Of a stretch of 60,000 bases of DNA, positions 1-40,500 are shown in pieces. The stretch lies in the NCBI GenBank assembly GCA_002633005.1, contig NMRA01000573.1, positions 126,001 to 186,000 of the forward strand, written 5' to 3'. A program made the translations under genes and the position numbers. The notes under the pieces were generated by a model. It ran no database searches and was not told the origin of the DNA. It saw nothing but the letters and a program-made list of their open reading frames with translations. This stretch comes from Phoronis australis (lineage: Eukaryota; Phoronida; Phoronidae). Positions within the stretch are counted from its first letter, which is position 1; every line of letters starts with the position of its first letter.

Positions 1-263
1 GAAATCGTCAGTGATTTCGGAAGAACTTCAGTGTTTATTGGGGCTGGCCAACCCTCAAATTGTGAATTGGAGCATCGGTTGTGTTTGAACGCATGAGAGT
101 TAGGAGAGGAAATAGAATCTTGTCATGGTAAGAACTATCAGGAGTCCTATTGTATATTGGTCTAATTAGATTTTGTTTTAAGCCCACTGAACGCAGCATT
201 AAATATAAAACAAAGTATAATTTGTATTTACGCCCAGTGAAAGAACTGTAGCTTACAAAGCAC

Positions 264-554
264 TTACTTGAGGAAATTGGAGGTGTCGAAAGTTGGACAC
301 TGGGGAGGCTTTGGAATGAACGGGAGGCGGAAACGAATTCGAGGTAGTCGAATTCTTGGCAATCGAATACGTATACGTGGGAGCCGAATGCGTGGAAGCC
401 GAATGCGTGGAAGCCTGAGGCGTGGAAGCCGAATGCGTGGGATCCGGAATCGAAAGCGCGGTACACGGAAGCGAAACCTCCTCCACGATTCCCCTTCGTG
501 TACCATAGCCGCAATGGTGACGAGCACCAGCAATAAGACAACGCACTTCCCCAT
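264..554 (-). CDS. Candidate secreted Arg/Pro-rich repeat peptide (unrecognised family)
   Basis: The ORF is 96 residues from the ATG at 554. Residues 1-23 have a signal-peptide layout (MGKC, then a VVLLLVLVTIAAMV core, then HEGES). From the following Trp the chain is almost only Arg, Pro and Ile/Leu/Phe/Val: early FRFR/VP and FRFR/IP units, then a run of RIRLP units encoded by a 15-bp DNA repeat. About 23 Arg fall in the first 54 mature residues with no acidic residue until the tail, which has one Cys (PPQCPTFD). The frame also opens with an ATG at 599, but that overlaps a TATA box; the 554 ATG has A at -3 and G at +4. The last codons overlap a good splice donor (GTAAGT at 267-262), so the protein may continue in another exon. 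Family not recognised; an antimicrobial role is inferred from composition only. A noncoding minisatellite is the alternative, since a 15-bp unit leaves other frames open too. Confidence 0.5.
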   Translation of the reverse strand: MGKCVVLLLVLVTIAAMVHEGESWRRFRFRVPRFRFRIPRIRLPRLRLPRIRLPRIRLPRIRIRLPRIRLPRIRFRLPFIPKPPQCPTFDTSNFLK

Positions 555-598
555 TCTTCCTGCAATAGAAATCACGGAACATCGTTTGACTCTAAACA

Positions 599-605
599 TT
601 ATATA
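599..605 (-). promoter_or_regulatory. Possible TATA box of the cationic-peptide gene
   Basis: TATATAA reads on the minus strand at 605-599. Usual spacing would put transcription start near 575, about 20 bases before the ATG at 554. A pyrimidine-rich tract ending in CAG also lies just upstream of that ATG, so a spliced 5' leader is the competing reading. Confidence 0.3.
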
Positions 606-606
606 A

Positions 607-2123
607 GCCTACAGGTGTGCCGATTGCCGAAAATGTGGCCAATGTACAGACATCTCTGCCACGTACATGTATATTATGAAATAATTGTCGTTTGGTGTGA
701 AATCGGTCCTTGCAAACAAGCCTATACAAACCGGTATATGTGCGAAATCTAATTATTACTCTGATGTAGGACCTTATCGACAAGTCTGTGTACTTTGTCA
801 ACTATCTACAGAACTATATTATTTAAACGTAGTGAAAGTGTATGTTTTCTGAAAGCACAAAGGTGGCAAAATTTTGGACTTTATACCAATCAGCTGTGAA
901 TCAGGTCACGTGAACATGTGGTTTTAGTAATATTTATCAAAAAAGAGCGGAACATTCATAGCAGAACAACGGTATCAATAACACGGATCAATTTCATTTG
1001 ATCTAAATGTTCAAGCTGAAGTATCAAAAACTCTAACAGTTTTCAAAATAATCTTTTTGTTTTCGTTTTGTGCAACTTAATTTTTTTCACAAAAATCGTA
1101 AAAATCCTATTTTGATTGCCCCTCATGCAGATGTGAAGCAATTTAAAAACAATTCTGAATTATCGAGAACAGCGGTATCCAAAGCATAATATCTGGAAGT
1201 TTCATACGAATCTGACCTGGCATCTGTGAGATATGATGATCTCAAGTTATCCAAATTTGGCCATTTTCTAGGGACGCTAGGTTCTACATGTCCATAAACT
1301 TAAACCTGTGAAACTTGATTTAATTAAACATTTCATTACCTTGATTGCTTGGCTTCCAATAATTATTTAACTAAGAGATAACGAGCACTTTATTTGAAAC
1401 AGCCACATTAGCGAAGTGCTGGCCAGACTTATATGAATTTCTGAATTGTCTTGTGATTCCAAATGTGCTATTGTGGCAAAAAGAAATTTCTGAGTTACGT
1501 TTCGCAGCGGTTAATGGTTTTGATTGTATTTTTGTTTTTTCGATCAGCTATACACGTGGAAATGCAGTTTTAATTTCCTTACAATATAAAATAAATCAAA
1601 GTTCTTTCCTGAAATCCCATGTGGCTCTCTTACCTGTTCGTCACTCTGTCAACCGTTTGACTGATGACAAATATCCCACGAATTGTCGTGGTTTATATTG
1701 GTGAAAGGTTTACGCCAAAACGGTTGCGTCGTGACAATTTTATGTCCCTGAAGGTACACTTGTATTGTAGGAAAGTTTGTTTTAATGAAGACGCGCATGT
1801 AATGTAACTGAGCTGAAACGTAATTTGATTATGAGAAAGGTCAATGCAAAAACATTCGTTAGCATATAATCGAAATACGTGACAACTCTAACCCCGAAAA
1901 ATTGTGTGTTTCAACAAACGTAAACCTAACAAGCCCCGCGGCGGTCACGAACACTTGTTCCCCTTCTGTTTACCTGATCAAGTTATTGCGCACAATATGG
2001 TGTAAGACTTAATGGCTTTAAACTGCAGAGTCTGCTGTTAAATAATTATTCTTATCCTCAGTAATATGAGAGAATCACAAAACATGTACAACCTATAAAC
2101 GTTGTTACTGGTATAGACACACT
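607..2123. other. AT-rich stretch without a recognised gene
   Basis: Only short ORFs without recognisable motifs on either strand. No RNA gene or clear repeat was seen. Confidence 0.5.
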
Positions 2124-2131
2124 TGTTATCA

Positions 2132-2315
2132 TTAATGTATAAAATCAACGTTATTATATTAAGGATATCGTTATTATTAATGTATAAAATCAACGTTATT
2201 ATATTAAGGATATCGTTATTATTAATGTATAAAGTCAACGTTATTATATTAAGGATATCGTTATTATTAATGTATAAAGTCAACGTTATTATATTAAGGA
2301 TATCGTTATTATTTT
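2132..2315. repeat. 45-bp minisatellite, four copies
   Basis: Units start at 2132, 2177, 2222 and 2267. Each is 45 bases and contains TTAATGTATAAA near its start and GGATATCG near its end; copies 1-2 and 3-4 differ at one base (AAATC versus AAGTC). Because 45 is divisible by three, short repetitive ORFs run through on both strands; they are not genes. Confidence 0.9.
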
Positions 2316-4360
2316 TATTCTCCCTTGTTATTCTTATTATAAATGTTGTTGTTATTGTTGTTGTTGTTGTTTATTGTGCTCTAAACTTGAGTTCTCGTAG
2401 TTCTCAGAAAGAAAAACGTGTGTGCGGCAATCCTCAATACGTTGGGAACATGGCATAATTGCAGCCTTTTGACGATTAGTGAATGCCTTTCGAAAATATT
2501 GGTTTGAACAGGTCTAACTCTCCCGTAGACTTACACGGAAAGGCACGTGAATTGACTTGTTTACTATACTTACCGAGGAGGTTATGTTTGGACTTTGAAT
2601 CATGTCGAGCACTCGTTCAGTTACCCAGATACCATGTTTACCCAAAACGTTGTAGACAAATTTTCTAAAATCTTACAGAAGATGCTCGGCATGGAGAAAG
2701 GAACAATCGACTGTACTTTGGTAAAGATGGCGTGTTGTGACGTCATACAACAGTCGTTTTTTAAGATACTCTTTTCTTTGCATTCTCCAATTTAGAACAC
2801 AATTTTTTCAGTCGATAGATATCATTAAAATATAAACAATGTGTTTCAGGTCTTTTCGTGTTTGTCTTATTTTTCTATTGATTTAAAAATTAAAAATGTG
2901 AGTCAACCTCATCTATATGGCGGCAGTTGAGTGAATACCCATAATGCATGAGTCAGGTCTCACTCACTACCACAGCGACCATTTTAGACGGTGGTCCACC
3001 ACTAAAGACAAAAATTTAAGTACAAAATTCATACTAAATTTGGTTACGTTTGAAAATATTTGTTATGTTCAATGAACATTTTGGGCTTAGTTTGTACTTA
3101 TTTAACTTGAGTTAAAATCCGTTTTTGTGGAATTTTTAACTAATCCGAAGCAGACAGAGTATCATTAATGCACCACCGACGAACTTCAGTTGGTTTTATG
3201 AATGCAATAGTATAGCTGCGCAAGTGACGTGAATTGAAAGTTAGTGAACATTTGAGCCTTTGAAAACACGCTTTTGTACAACAACGTGATGGAGTGAACT
3301 GAAATACCTTGATGCAGGTTTGCATTTGTTAAACGTTTATTACAAAAAGCATAATATTTAATGATTGAAGTTATGCCCAGAAAACGCTAGAAAGCATTAT
3401 ATCTGGGCGTAAAAAATATTGCATATATTTATATATATGTAATACATAATATGTATATATGTAAATGTATGTGAGTGCGCATGTGCGAGATAGAGAATTA
3501 GCAACGTTTTCGGATAAAACCATATTGCTATTATCTATAAACTTCAATCAAAAAGTTGAGTTAATCAAGAAATTTCTGGAATTCAGAGTAAGCGTTTTTG
3601 ATGCTGAAGTGGTGTTCGAGTGTCTGGAAAAGCTCGTTTCCCGTGCAGTCAAAAGAGATATGAGCAAATGAGCGGTCGTTTCCAAGGCAACGCAGTAGTC
3701 TCCGCGCTTGCACTGTCCCCACGACGGTTATTCAAAAACGAAAGTGATGCCAGAATCCGCGAGGATTGACATAAACATTGGTGGCCTTGATGATGAACGA
3801 CTTAGAACTTACTTGTTACATTTATCAACAGCAATTAGTTATAACTTCTAGGTAATTAGTCATAACATACACTTTCCCACGCACCACTATTTCCATAGAC
3901 TCGTACTTTGACTAAGAAGTTTCGACTTAAACAATGCCATACATATGACACATTAAAGACATGACTTGAATCGTGACTTTGCGCACACCTATTTCTAAAG
4001 CTTAATCTTAATTACATCACATTGAACCCGGAGGGTGGAAGTACGAGTTAAATGGCTAAAGAACCTTTTGAAAGTTGCGACGTTGTAAAGCCATCAGTGA
4101 GTCTTTTAAAAAGATAAAAGAAAACGCTCTGTAAAGAAGAAGTGGTGAAGATTAGCCTGGAGGTAATTTAGCCGACTAGATTTTCCTTTGTTATTTTTGC
4201 TGCGTCCACGTGAATATTTGTAGCGCTCCTTACCTTTGTACCGCGTCCATCGTGTACTAGAACATTTAAATGGTCCCTCCTACGGAAGAGGTCTTCTGAA
4301 ATGCTCACTACGTGATATAATTTCGAATTCGCACTCCCAGCAACGTATGTTTGAAGCAAC
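2316..4360. other. Intergenic stretch without a recognised gene
   Basis: No ORF here shows a known motif or splice context. Short AT microsatellite-like sequence lies near 3420-3465. Nothing else supportable. Confidence 0.4.
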
Positions 4361-4665
4361 AAAGGGTTCTTAAACGAGTAAATTTTGTGTGTTGAAATGT
4401 GCTTAATCTACGTGTACTTTTGCGTAATTTACGTGTATTTTGCTTAATTTACGCGTACTTTTTATCTACTCGTACTTTTACTTAATTTACGCGTACATTT
4501 AGTTCAAAAACGACCATTGGTCTGTTCTTAATCAATTAATTTGAGAGCACGGGCGTCATTGGACTATATGAACTGATTAAAAGTACGCAGATGTTAAGCG
4601 AAACTAATATTGCGTTGATTAAGCACAATTCAATGCGCAAAAAGTTACTCGTTTGAGAAGCCTTT
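4361..4665. mobile_element. MITE with about 55-bp imperfect terminal inverted repeats (family A)
   Basis: The left end (AAAGGGTTCTTAAACGAG, then ...GTGCTTAATCTACG) matches the reverse complement of the right end (AAAGGCTTCTCAAACGAG, then ...GTGCTTAATCAACG). The arms also carry short subrepeats of the type TTGCTTAATNNACGCGTA. A second copy begins at 40363. No coding capacity; no clear target duplication seen. Superfamily not assigned. Confidence 0.7.
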
Positions 4666-6180
4666 GGCGCTTCATAGTTATGGAACACCAACGTGTTCTT
4701 TTGAGAGAGTGTCCATTGCACTGTTTTATACGAGAACAACGCAATCATCGCACGCGTGAATCCAGAAATTGTTGATGTAACAGGCTCAGATTATAGATCA
4801 ACGCAAAAGATTAATAGAATTTAGATTACAATCTACTGTACCATGGGTTCCAGAGTAATATTGTGGAAAGTAGTGCATTTTTGCGGATAAAAATTTAGAA
4901 ATAAATATTGGAAACTGCCCCTAGTTCAAAGCTGCCATTTTCTCAACAGTGTTGAAATATTCAGCAATCGTTCGGACAGGTGCACTGAAGGGAAGCCGCG
5001 CTATACATTGCGTTATTCCAGTTCAATAGCTGTCTCGCGGAGAGAAAATCTAGCCAAAATCCTATGCTCTCATTAAAAATACACACCAATATCTGACGGA
5101 CTCTCACGAGATCTTGATTTTCTAGAGAAATATTAGAGTTATTGAAAACTGCCTTACCGAGAAGCAAAACCAATGGCGACTCAAAAACAGTTTTAACTGA
5201 TCAATCTCAACAAACTCTTGGGGTTGATTGGTCCTAAAATTGCAAAAATGGCACAATGTGCTCTTCGCCTGTGACTTGAGCTCCCGGCTCATTCGGATGA
5301 GAGTTGTTATAATTTTAGACTCTACAGAGCTTCAGTTAACAACATTGACAGGTTGACCCCCGTGAAGTGCCACTTTTTAGTGCTCCACCTAACTTCTTGA
5401 CATGACCATTTATAATTCGCCAACCATAGCCTGATGATTACCAAAGCATTTAATTTGCAGTTCGTTTCTTACGTCGGCTTGGTTATAGTTACGCCTATGA
5501 CTGCATATGAGGAGACAATTGCCCTCTCCTCCAAACAATCAGGAATACCCGGACAGGACAGGTAAATATTCGGTCAGCGTAGCATTAGAAATATTGTAAA
5601 TATATATGAAGAGGAGTGACATCGGTGGCAATCTGGTAGAAGTGTTTGACAGCGGAGGGGTGGGAGGGGCAAAGCTACGTCATATGCCTTCCCTAACAGC
5701 CAAGTCGAGCTACACGTAAGTAGGCTTGGCTTAATTTTTTTTCTGGATTTTGAGTACCTCGTACTTTACGGTTTTGACTTGTTTTGCACAAAATTTACAC
5801 TGTTAAATGGTTTCATTTGTGTTGTAATATTTTGTTGTCCGTCGTGTTTTTGAGCGGTGTTAGCTCAAGCGTCACGCAAGAATTCGAAATTTGACCTTCT
5901 CAAAGGTGAGCCACATTTGAAGCTGGTCACGATTACCCCGCAGCATTTCACTAAATGTCGATTATGTTATGTTGTTGTGTTTGTGAAGCAAGTTTAGTTC
6001 ATACGAACAATCTAAGACAAGAATATTCTGAATTGAACGCAAAATCGACTTTCGTTTAAATAAACTTTATTTGAAATAAAAAAAATCAAATTCAAAGCTT
6101 CTAGAAGTTGGTACGGTCAGTAACCGTTGTAAATCAAAGAATAATTTGTCGCTTTTTGGCAAACTGTGTCGAAATACCTT
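4666..6180. other. Intergenic stretch without a recognised gene
   Basis: Short ORFs only, none with a recognisable domain. The last eight bases (6173-6180) are the left target duplication of the following hAT-type MITE. Confidence 0.4.
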
Positions 6181-6336
6181 CAGTGCTGTAGTGGGGCGTA
6201 GGCGCATATAGGCGCAGCCAACCACCTTTTGGCATTTGAACGTAGCGTCTACGCACCGTAAGTTACGTTCAGTGATCAAGGTGATGCGGTGGGCTTTTGG
6301 CGCCTACTTACCTCTAATTCTACCACTACAGCACTG
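6181..6336. mobile_element. hAT-type MITE with perfect 8-bp target duplication
   Basis: The 156-bp element begins CAGTGCTGTAGTGG and ends with the exact reverse complement CCACTACAGCACTG. It is flanked on both sides by AATACCTT (6173-6180 and 6337-6344). An 8-bp duplication plus termini starting CAG is the hallmark of the hAT superfamily. Too short to encode a transposase, so it must have been mobilised in trans. Confidence 0.88.
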
Positions 6337-6344
6337 AATACCTT

Positions 6345-7338
6345 TATGCCTAACGTTGCTTTTCAAATGTTGAAATGGGACGACGTGTAGTTAACGCATA
6401 GTCACTTGTAAAATGAATTTTATTTGACTTAAACGCTTAAACTTTCTCTAGAGTTTCAGTTATGGAGGTAAACTATTTAAAGACCCAGCCTATTCAGTTC
6501 TTAAATCTAAATCTGTAATCATCTTTGAGGAAAGTGTAAAAGACAGCTGGGTCCGGCTTTATCAAAAGTCGTAACTCTGGTCTTAGCTAAGATGGCTATT
6601 AGTTCGATTTTAATTTGCTCACCGTTCAATTTTCCTTAGGGCGTTTGTCAAGTCTGAAAATTATCAACCATACGTCAGTTATAACGTTTTTGCTCTTCTA
6701 GGAGATGTATCGACGTTAGCGAGCCTACTACTGTCTTAGATAGGATCGGATTTCCGTCCTTCGACACCGGGCCCCAGGGTACTGTATCACTTACTATGCG
6801 ACGTCTTGGCTAAGTCAGTTTTAACACGGATGTTATTGATTTTGTGATACCTAATCAGTATGGCACTTTTTCAAACAGTATGTCCATTTGTGGATTTTTG
6901 GAGCAATGGGCGAAAAACACACGTCATTTACATGGGATCGGATGTGTTAGTGTATTTTCATGTCACGCTCTGCTGGCGCATGGTGTTTTAAGCGTACATG
7001 TATTTAACTAACACCCGCCTTGGTTTTAGCGAATGTCTCAGGCAGACAATTGCGAGAATTGCAATAACGTCACAAGAATACAGCGGATTCTCATTTTATG
7101 GTCAACAATTTCATCCAACAGTAGTCCGCAAACGCTTTTTTTCGGGCGTTAAAACGTTTATTTCTATTTGAGCATGCCAAGCCTGTATATTGGCCCTCGT
7201 TGTCTCCGATATTGATATGAGACCAAATAGATGTCCCAGTGGTACAATGTAAACATGTGATAGTTAATTATCAATTCTCAAGCATTGACCTTTGGTACGC
7301 TCTGAACTTGGTATCCCATAGACAATATTGTATTGACG
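6345..7338. other. Stretch upstream of the ABCC start codon
   Basis: No ORF with a recognisable domain. The ABCC promoter and 5' leader should lie here or further upstream, but no TATA box or other core element could be assigned. Confidence 0.35.
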
Positions 7339-37221
<29,883 letters not shown>

Positions 37222-37284
37222 TCAAATATCCTCTTATCATTACTTTTTTGTATTACTACCGTATGCAAATTTCTTTGTTTTATA

Positions 37285-37290
37285 AATAAA
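37285..37290 (+). other. ABCC1-like: Poly(A) signal of the ABCC gene
   Basis: Canonical AATAAA 64 bases after the stop codon, so the 3' UTR is short. Confidence 0.75.
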
Positions 37291-37582
37291 GTTTATGTTG
37301 ACTTCATAACTGAATCTCGTGTTTTATTCGTCATGATTTTGTTTTGGGAACGTTCAGTCGACGAGATATATGGAATAGCGGCTTTCTCTGTCATACCATG
37401 GAATTGTGGAGTTTTGAAAAAATATGCTTAGAAAATGCGACCAAAACGACATTTCGACGTCAATAAAACAGATGTCCCCGCCAAACGGACTTTAATCCGC
37501 CAACAACGGAAAACGGATATAGTGCAAGATTTAATTTAAACCACAGTTCGGTCTATCACCAGTTCGTTCGAGATACGAAGCT
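37291..37582. other. Compact intergenic stretch between ABCC and the fibrinogen-related gene
   Basis: About 290 bases separate the ABCC poly(A) signal from the next start codon, so promoter and 5' leader of the downstream gene must lie here unless an upstream noncoding exon exists. No clear TATA box at the expected distance. Confidence 0.4.
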
Positions 37583-40500
37583 ATGAAAGTCTGGGTCGCT
37601 TGCGCAGTTCTTTTTCAGCTGGTCTGGAGAATTTGTTCTCAGTTTACGTTTGACAGGGCTTTATACAACGACAGTGTGGAAATCAAAGATCTACTCAAAG
37701 ATGTTTTAAGGAGGTTAGACGTTACAGACAATGTGGAAACGTACAAAGGTATGCGACGCCTCGGTGAAGTGACGGGTTGTTCAAAACCCCAGTGCTACGT
37801 TCTTTGGTACTTGTATTTTCAACATTAGAAGAACCTTTTCAGTTCACCGAACATACTATTGGAAAACGGTGTTTTGTGGACATAAATGAACTTTCTGATA
37901 GCATATCTAAAAATTTGAGACGAAATTATCTTGGCTACAATTAACTCATGAAAAACTGTCAATTGATTGAACCGTTGGGCAATCAGGAATGGCGTCTTAT
38001 TACTAATACATTCCACAACGTTTTTTATATATCCGGGATAGACACAATATTCAAGCTGGCTGATCTAGGATGTCGTAAGGGAGGCCGCGGGCAATGTCTG
38101 CGTAGTCCCTATAAACTGCCTACCGACGACGTTTTATTTAACTTTTGTTGTGCCTGTTGGGGGACCTGTGCCGTGGTTTTAAGCGTGGCTTCCACGTGTT
38201 TATGCGCTTGAGTTCAAAATGATCCAGTGCAGTTTAGGCAGATAATGCGCCAACTTCAGTGAATTAGAATCACGAAGTCTCGTCTTTGAAGTGCCATGAA
38301 ACCGCACCCAATAAACGAACGACTCGTATTCAACTATTCATTATCTTCTTCCCTTCATGTCGTGGTCGCAAGAAACCTATCTAACTGTAATCTGTCTGTC
38401 CAGGACTTTTCTTCATCCAACTCGACTCTGGGGTAGAACCAGACTATTGGAACCTCAAATCTTTGCTACAAAATTAAGACTCAGTTAAAAAGACTCTGCC
38501 AAAAGACAACAATTTATGTTACATGGTTCTCTGAGCAACATATAGTCCGTCGTAAACATTATGCCCCGGACTTGCGATTGGATAACCGGCATATCTGGTT
38601 TTAATTAATATTATTATTAAGTGACACTTTGTTAGTACTGTCTACTCTCTATAATACCGCTCCTCTCTAAATAAGCACAGTGGTCTGCCCGTGTTTATTA
38701 ACAGGACGTGAAATTTCTGCGTATATCATGCATGAATATCAGAGGGTCTTTTGACGTAGAACATTTATCATTTCAAAATGGCCGGGGCCAATCCTTGGTG
38801 TTTGGTTTGTAATGAGAATAAAGCGATATGCTGTCAACGTGTTGAGCATGTGGGTTTTCACTTTAAAGTTTTGGTCACAAACGAATTAGTGACCATGGCA
38901 ACCCTGGTAATAGCTCGCTCCACTGGAGTTCACCAGAAACACGTGTTCTCCCGTCATAAGATACCTGATATTTGATAGCTTCAGTAACTGGGGACAATTT
39001 TGTTTGTGAAATTCAGCGGTTTGCAAAACATTTTGCAGCTGTGCGCAGAAATAATAATGAGCAAGCCGAATGAACTCTTCACGTTAAATGTACGTACTTA
39101 AAAGTTCCAGTTTTTTAGAAGTGGCGTATGTAATTCCATTTGTCGGATTTCGTCTTTTACAAATTGAGCAAAATATATTTCACAGGCTTGAGCAGTCGAT
39201 TATATTTAAAAAGTTTTACCATTATTCCTGTTTTATCCAAAATCTTTGAGAACACGTTTGTTCATAACGTTTACAACCACAAAACAACGCCATCTTTGTC
39301 ACGGTTGTTTTGATTCATGTATTTGGGTGAAGCCATTTGATTTGATGTTTTTTACTACTGCGAAATAGCGTTCCTATTTATACATGATAAAACCATGGAC
39401 TAAATGGAATTAGATTGCTTGAACTTAAGGATTCATCACTGCTATCCTAATTTATTTTAGTTTGACAAACTTTACACTTTCGACTTGACCTAATTAGATC
39501 TGACCCAATTAGCACATGAGCTAATGTTTGTTGAATCTTCCCACACCGATTTAATAGAAACGTTTTACCTACTTACTAGGTAGTTACTTATTAGTTGAGC
39601 GTTGAATTCTTAGTGGATCTCAGTTAATATGATGACGTCATAAACAATTATAATAGACGGCGGGGTTAATAAAGGTTCACGGTATTTTCAGAGTGTGGTT
39701 AGAGCCAGGCAGCTAGAACACACGTATTAACCTAGGTCACCTTCTACCCAAGCAAGGGCACGTTTCACATGAAGTTTGTACATAACGTTTCGTAAATTTG
39801 TGCGAATGCCTTTAAAGCCATTAAAATGACAGCGCGGTTGGAAAGATGTTTTATTTCCTGTTAACCTAACGAGTCTTTCCGTCTGAGCATGAAAATGTAA
39901 GAAAAGATGTAAGCGTATGGCCTCATTTCTGTACATTTTTATCTCTTCCTACCAAGTGCTGGTGGTTGTAAGAAAAACTGGAGCTAATGACCGAAATCTG
40001 AGGTTAGAATGAATTCTACTCCTATCGTGACCAGAGCATAATCTATACTAGTCTGAGGTCTTTCTTACCAATTTAGGCCATATGCGCGAATTTATGTGCG
40101 CATAAGTCCAGATTAGGCGCATATGCGAATAAGTGAAACATATGCGAAAAAACAAAGAACGAATTTTTAAAGTAAATTTATTAGATATACATTGATGATG
40201 TTCGGCACTTTTATTCAATTAACTATTTCAGGCTGGATTTCATCCCTGATCATGCAGTTGAGAGCTCTGTGGGTTTAAAAACAACATTGAATTATATTGC
40301 ACACTGAGCCGACAACTCAAGTTACAGGCAATGCGTGCATGCGATCTTTTCTATGAAACGTCAAAGGGTTCTTGAACGAGCGCTTTTCTGTGCATAGAAA
40401 TGTGCTGAATCAACGCGTAGTTTTGCTTAATCAACGTAGTTTGAAACATGCCTAACAAAGTTAATGGTGCCATCATTTGTGTCGTCACTTGATAAGAATC

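Noticed and set aside
268-606. Plus-strand ORF rich in Arg and Gly opposite the cationic peptide
   Set aside because: It is the mirror frame of the 15-bp repeat, has no signal peptide and no recognisable motif; a repeat length divisible by three keeps several frames open.
2038-2458. Repetitive ORFs on both strands (LYINNNDILNIIT and MYKINVIILRISLL units)
   Set aside because: They are translations of the 45-bp minisatellite, AT-rich and equally open on both strands.
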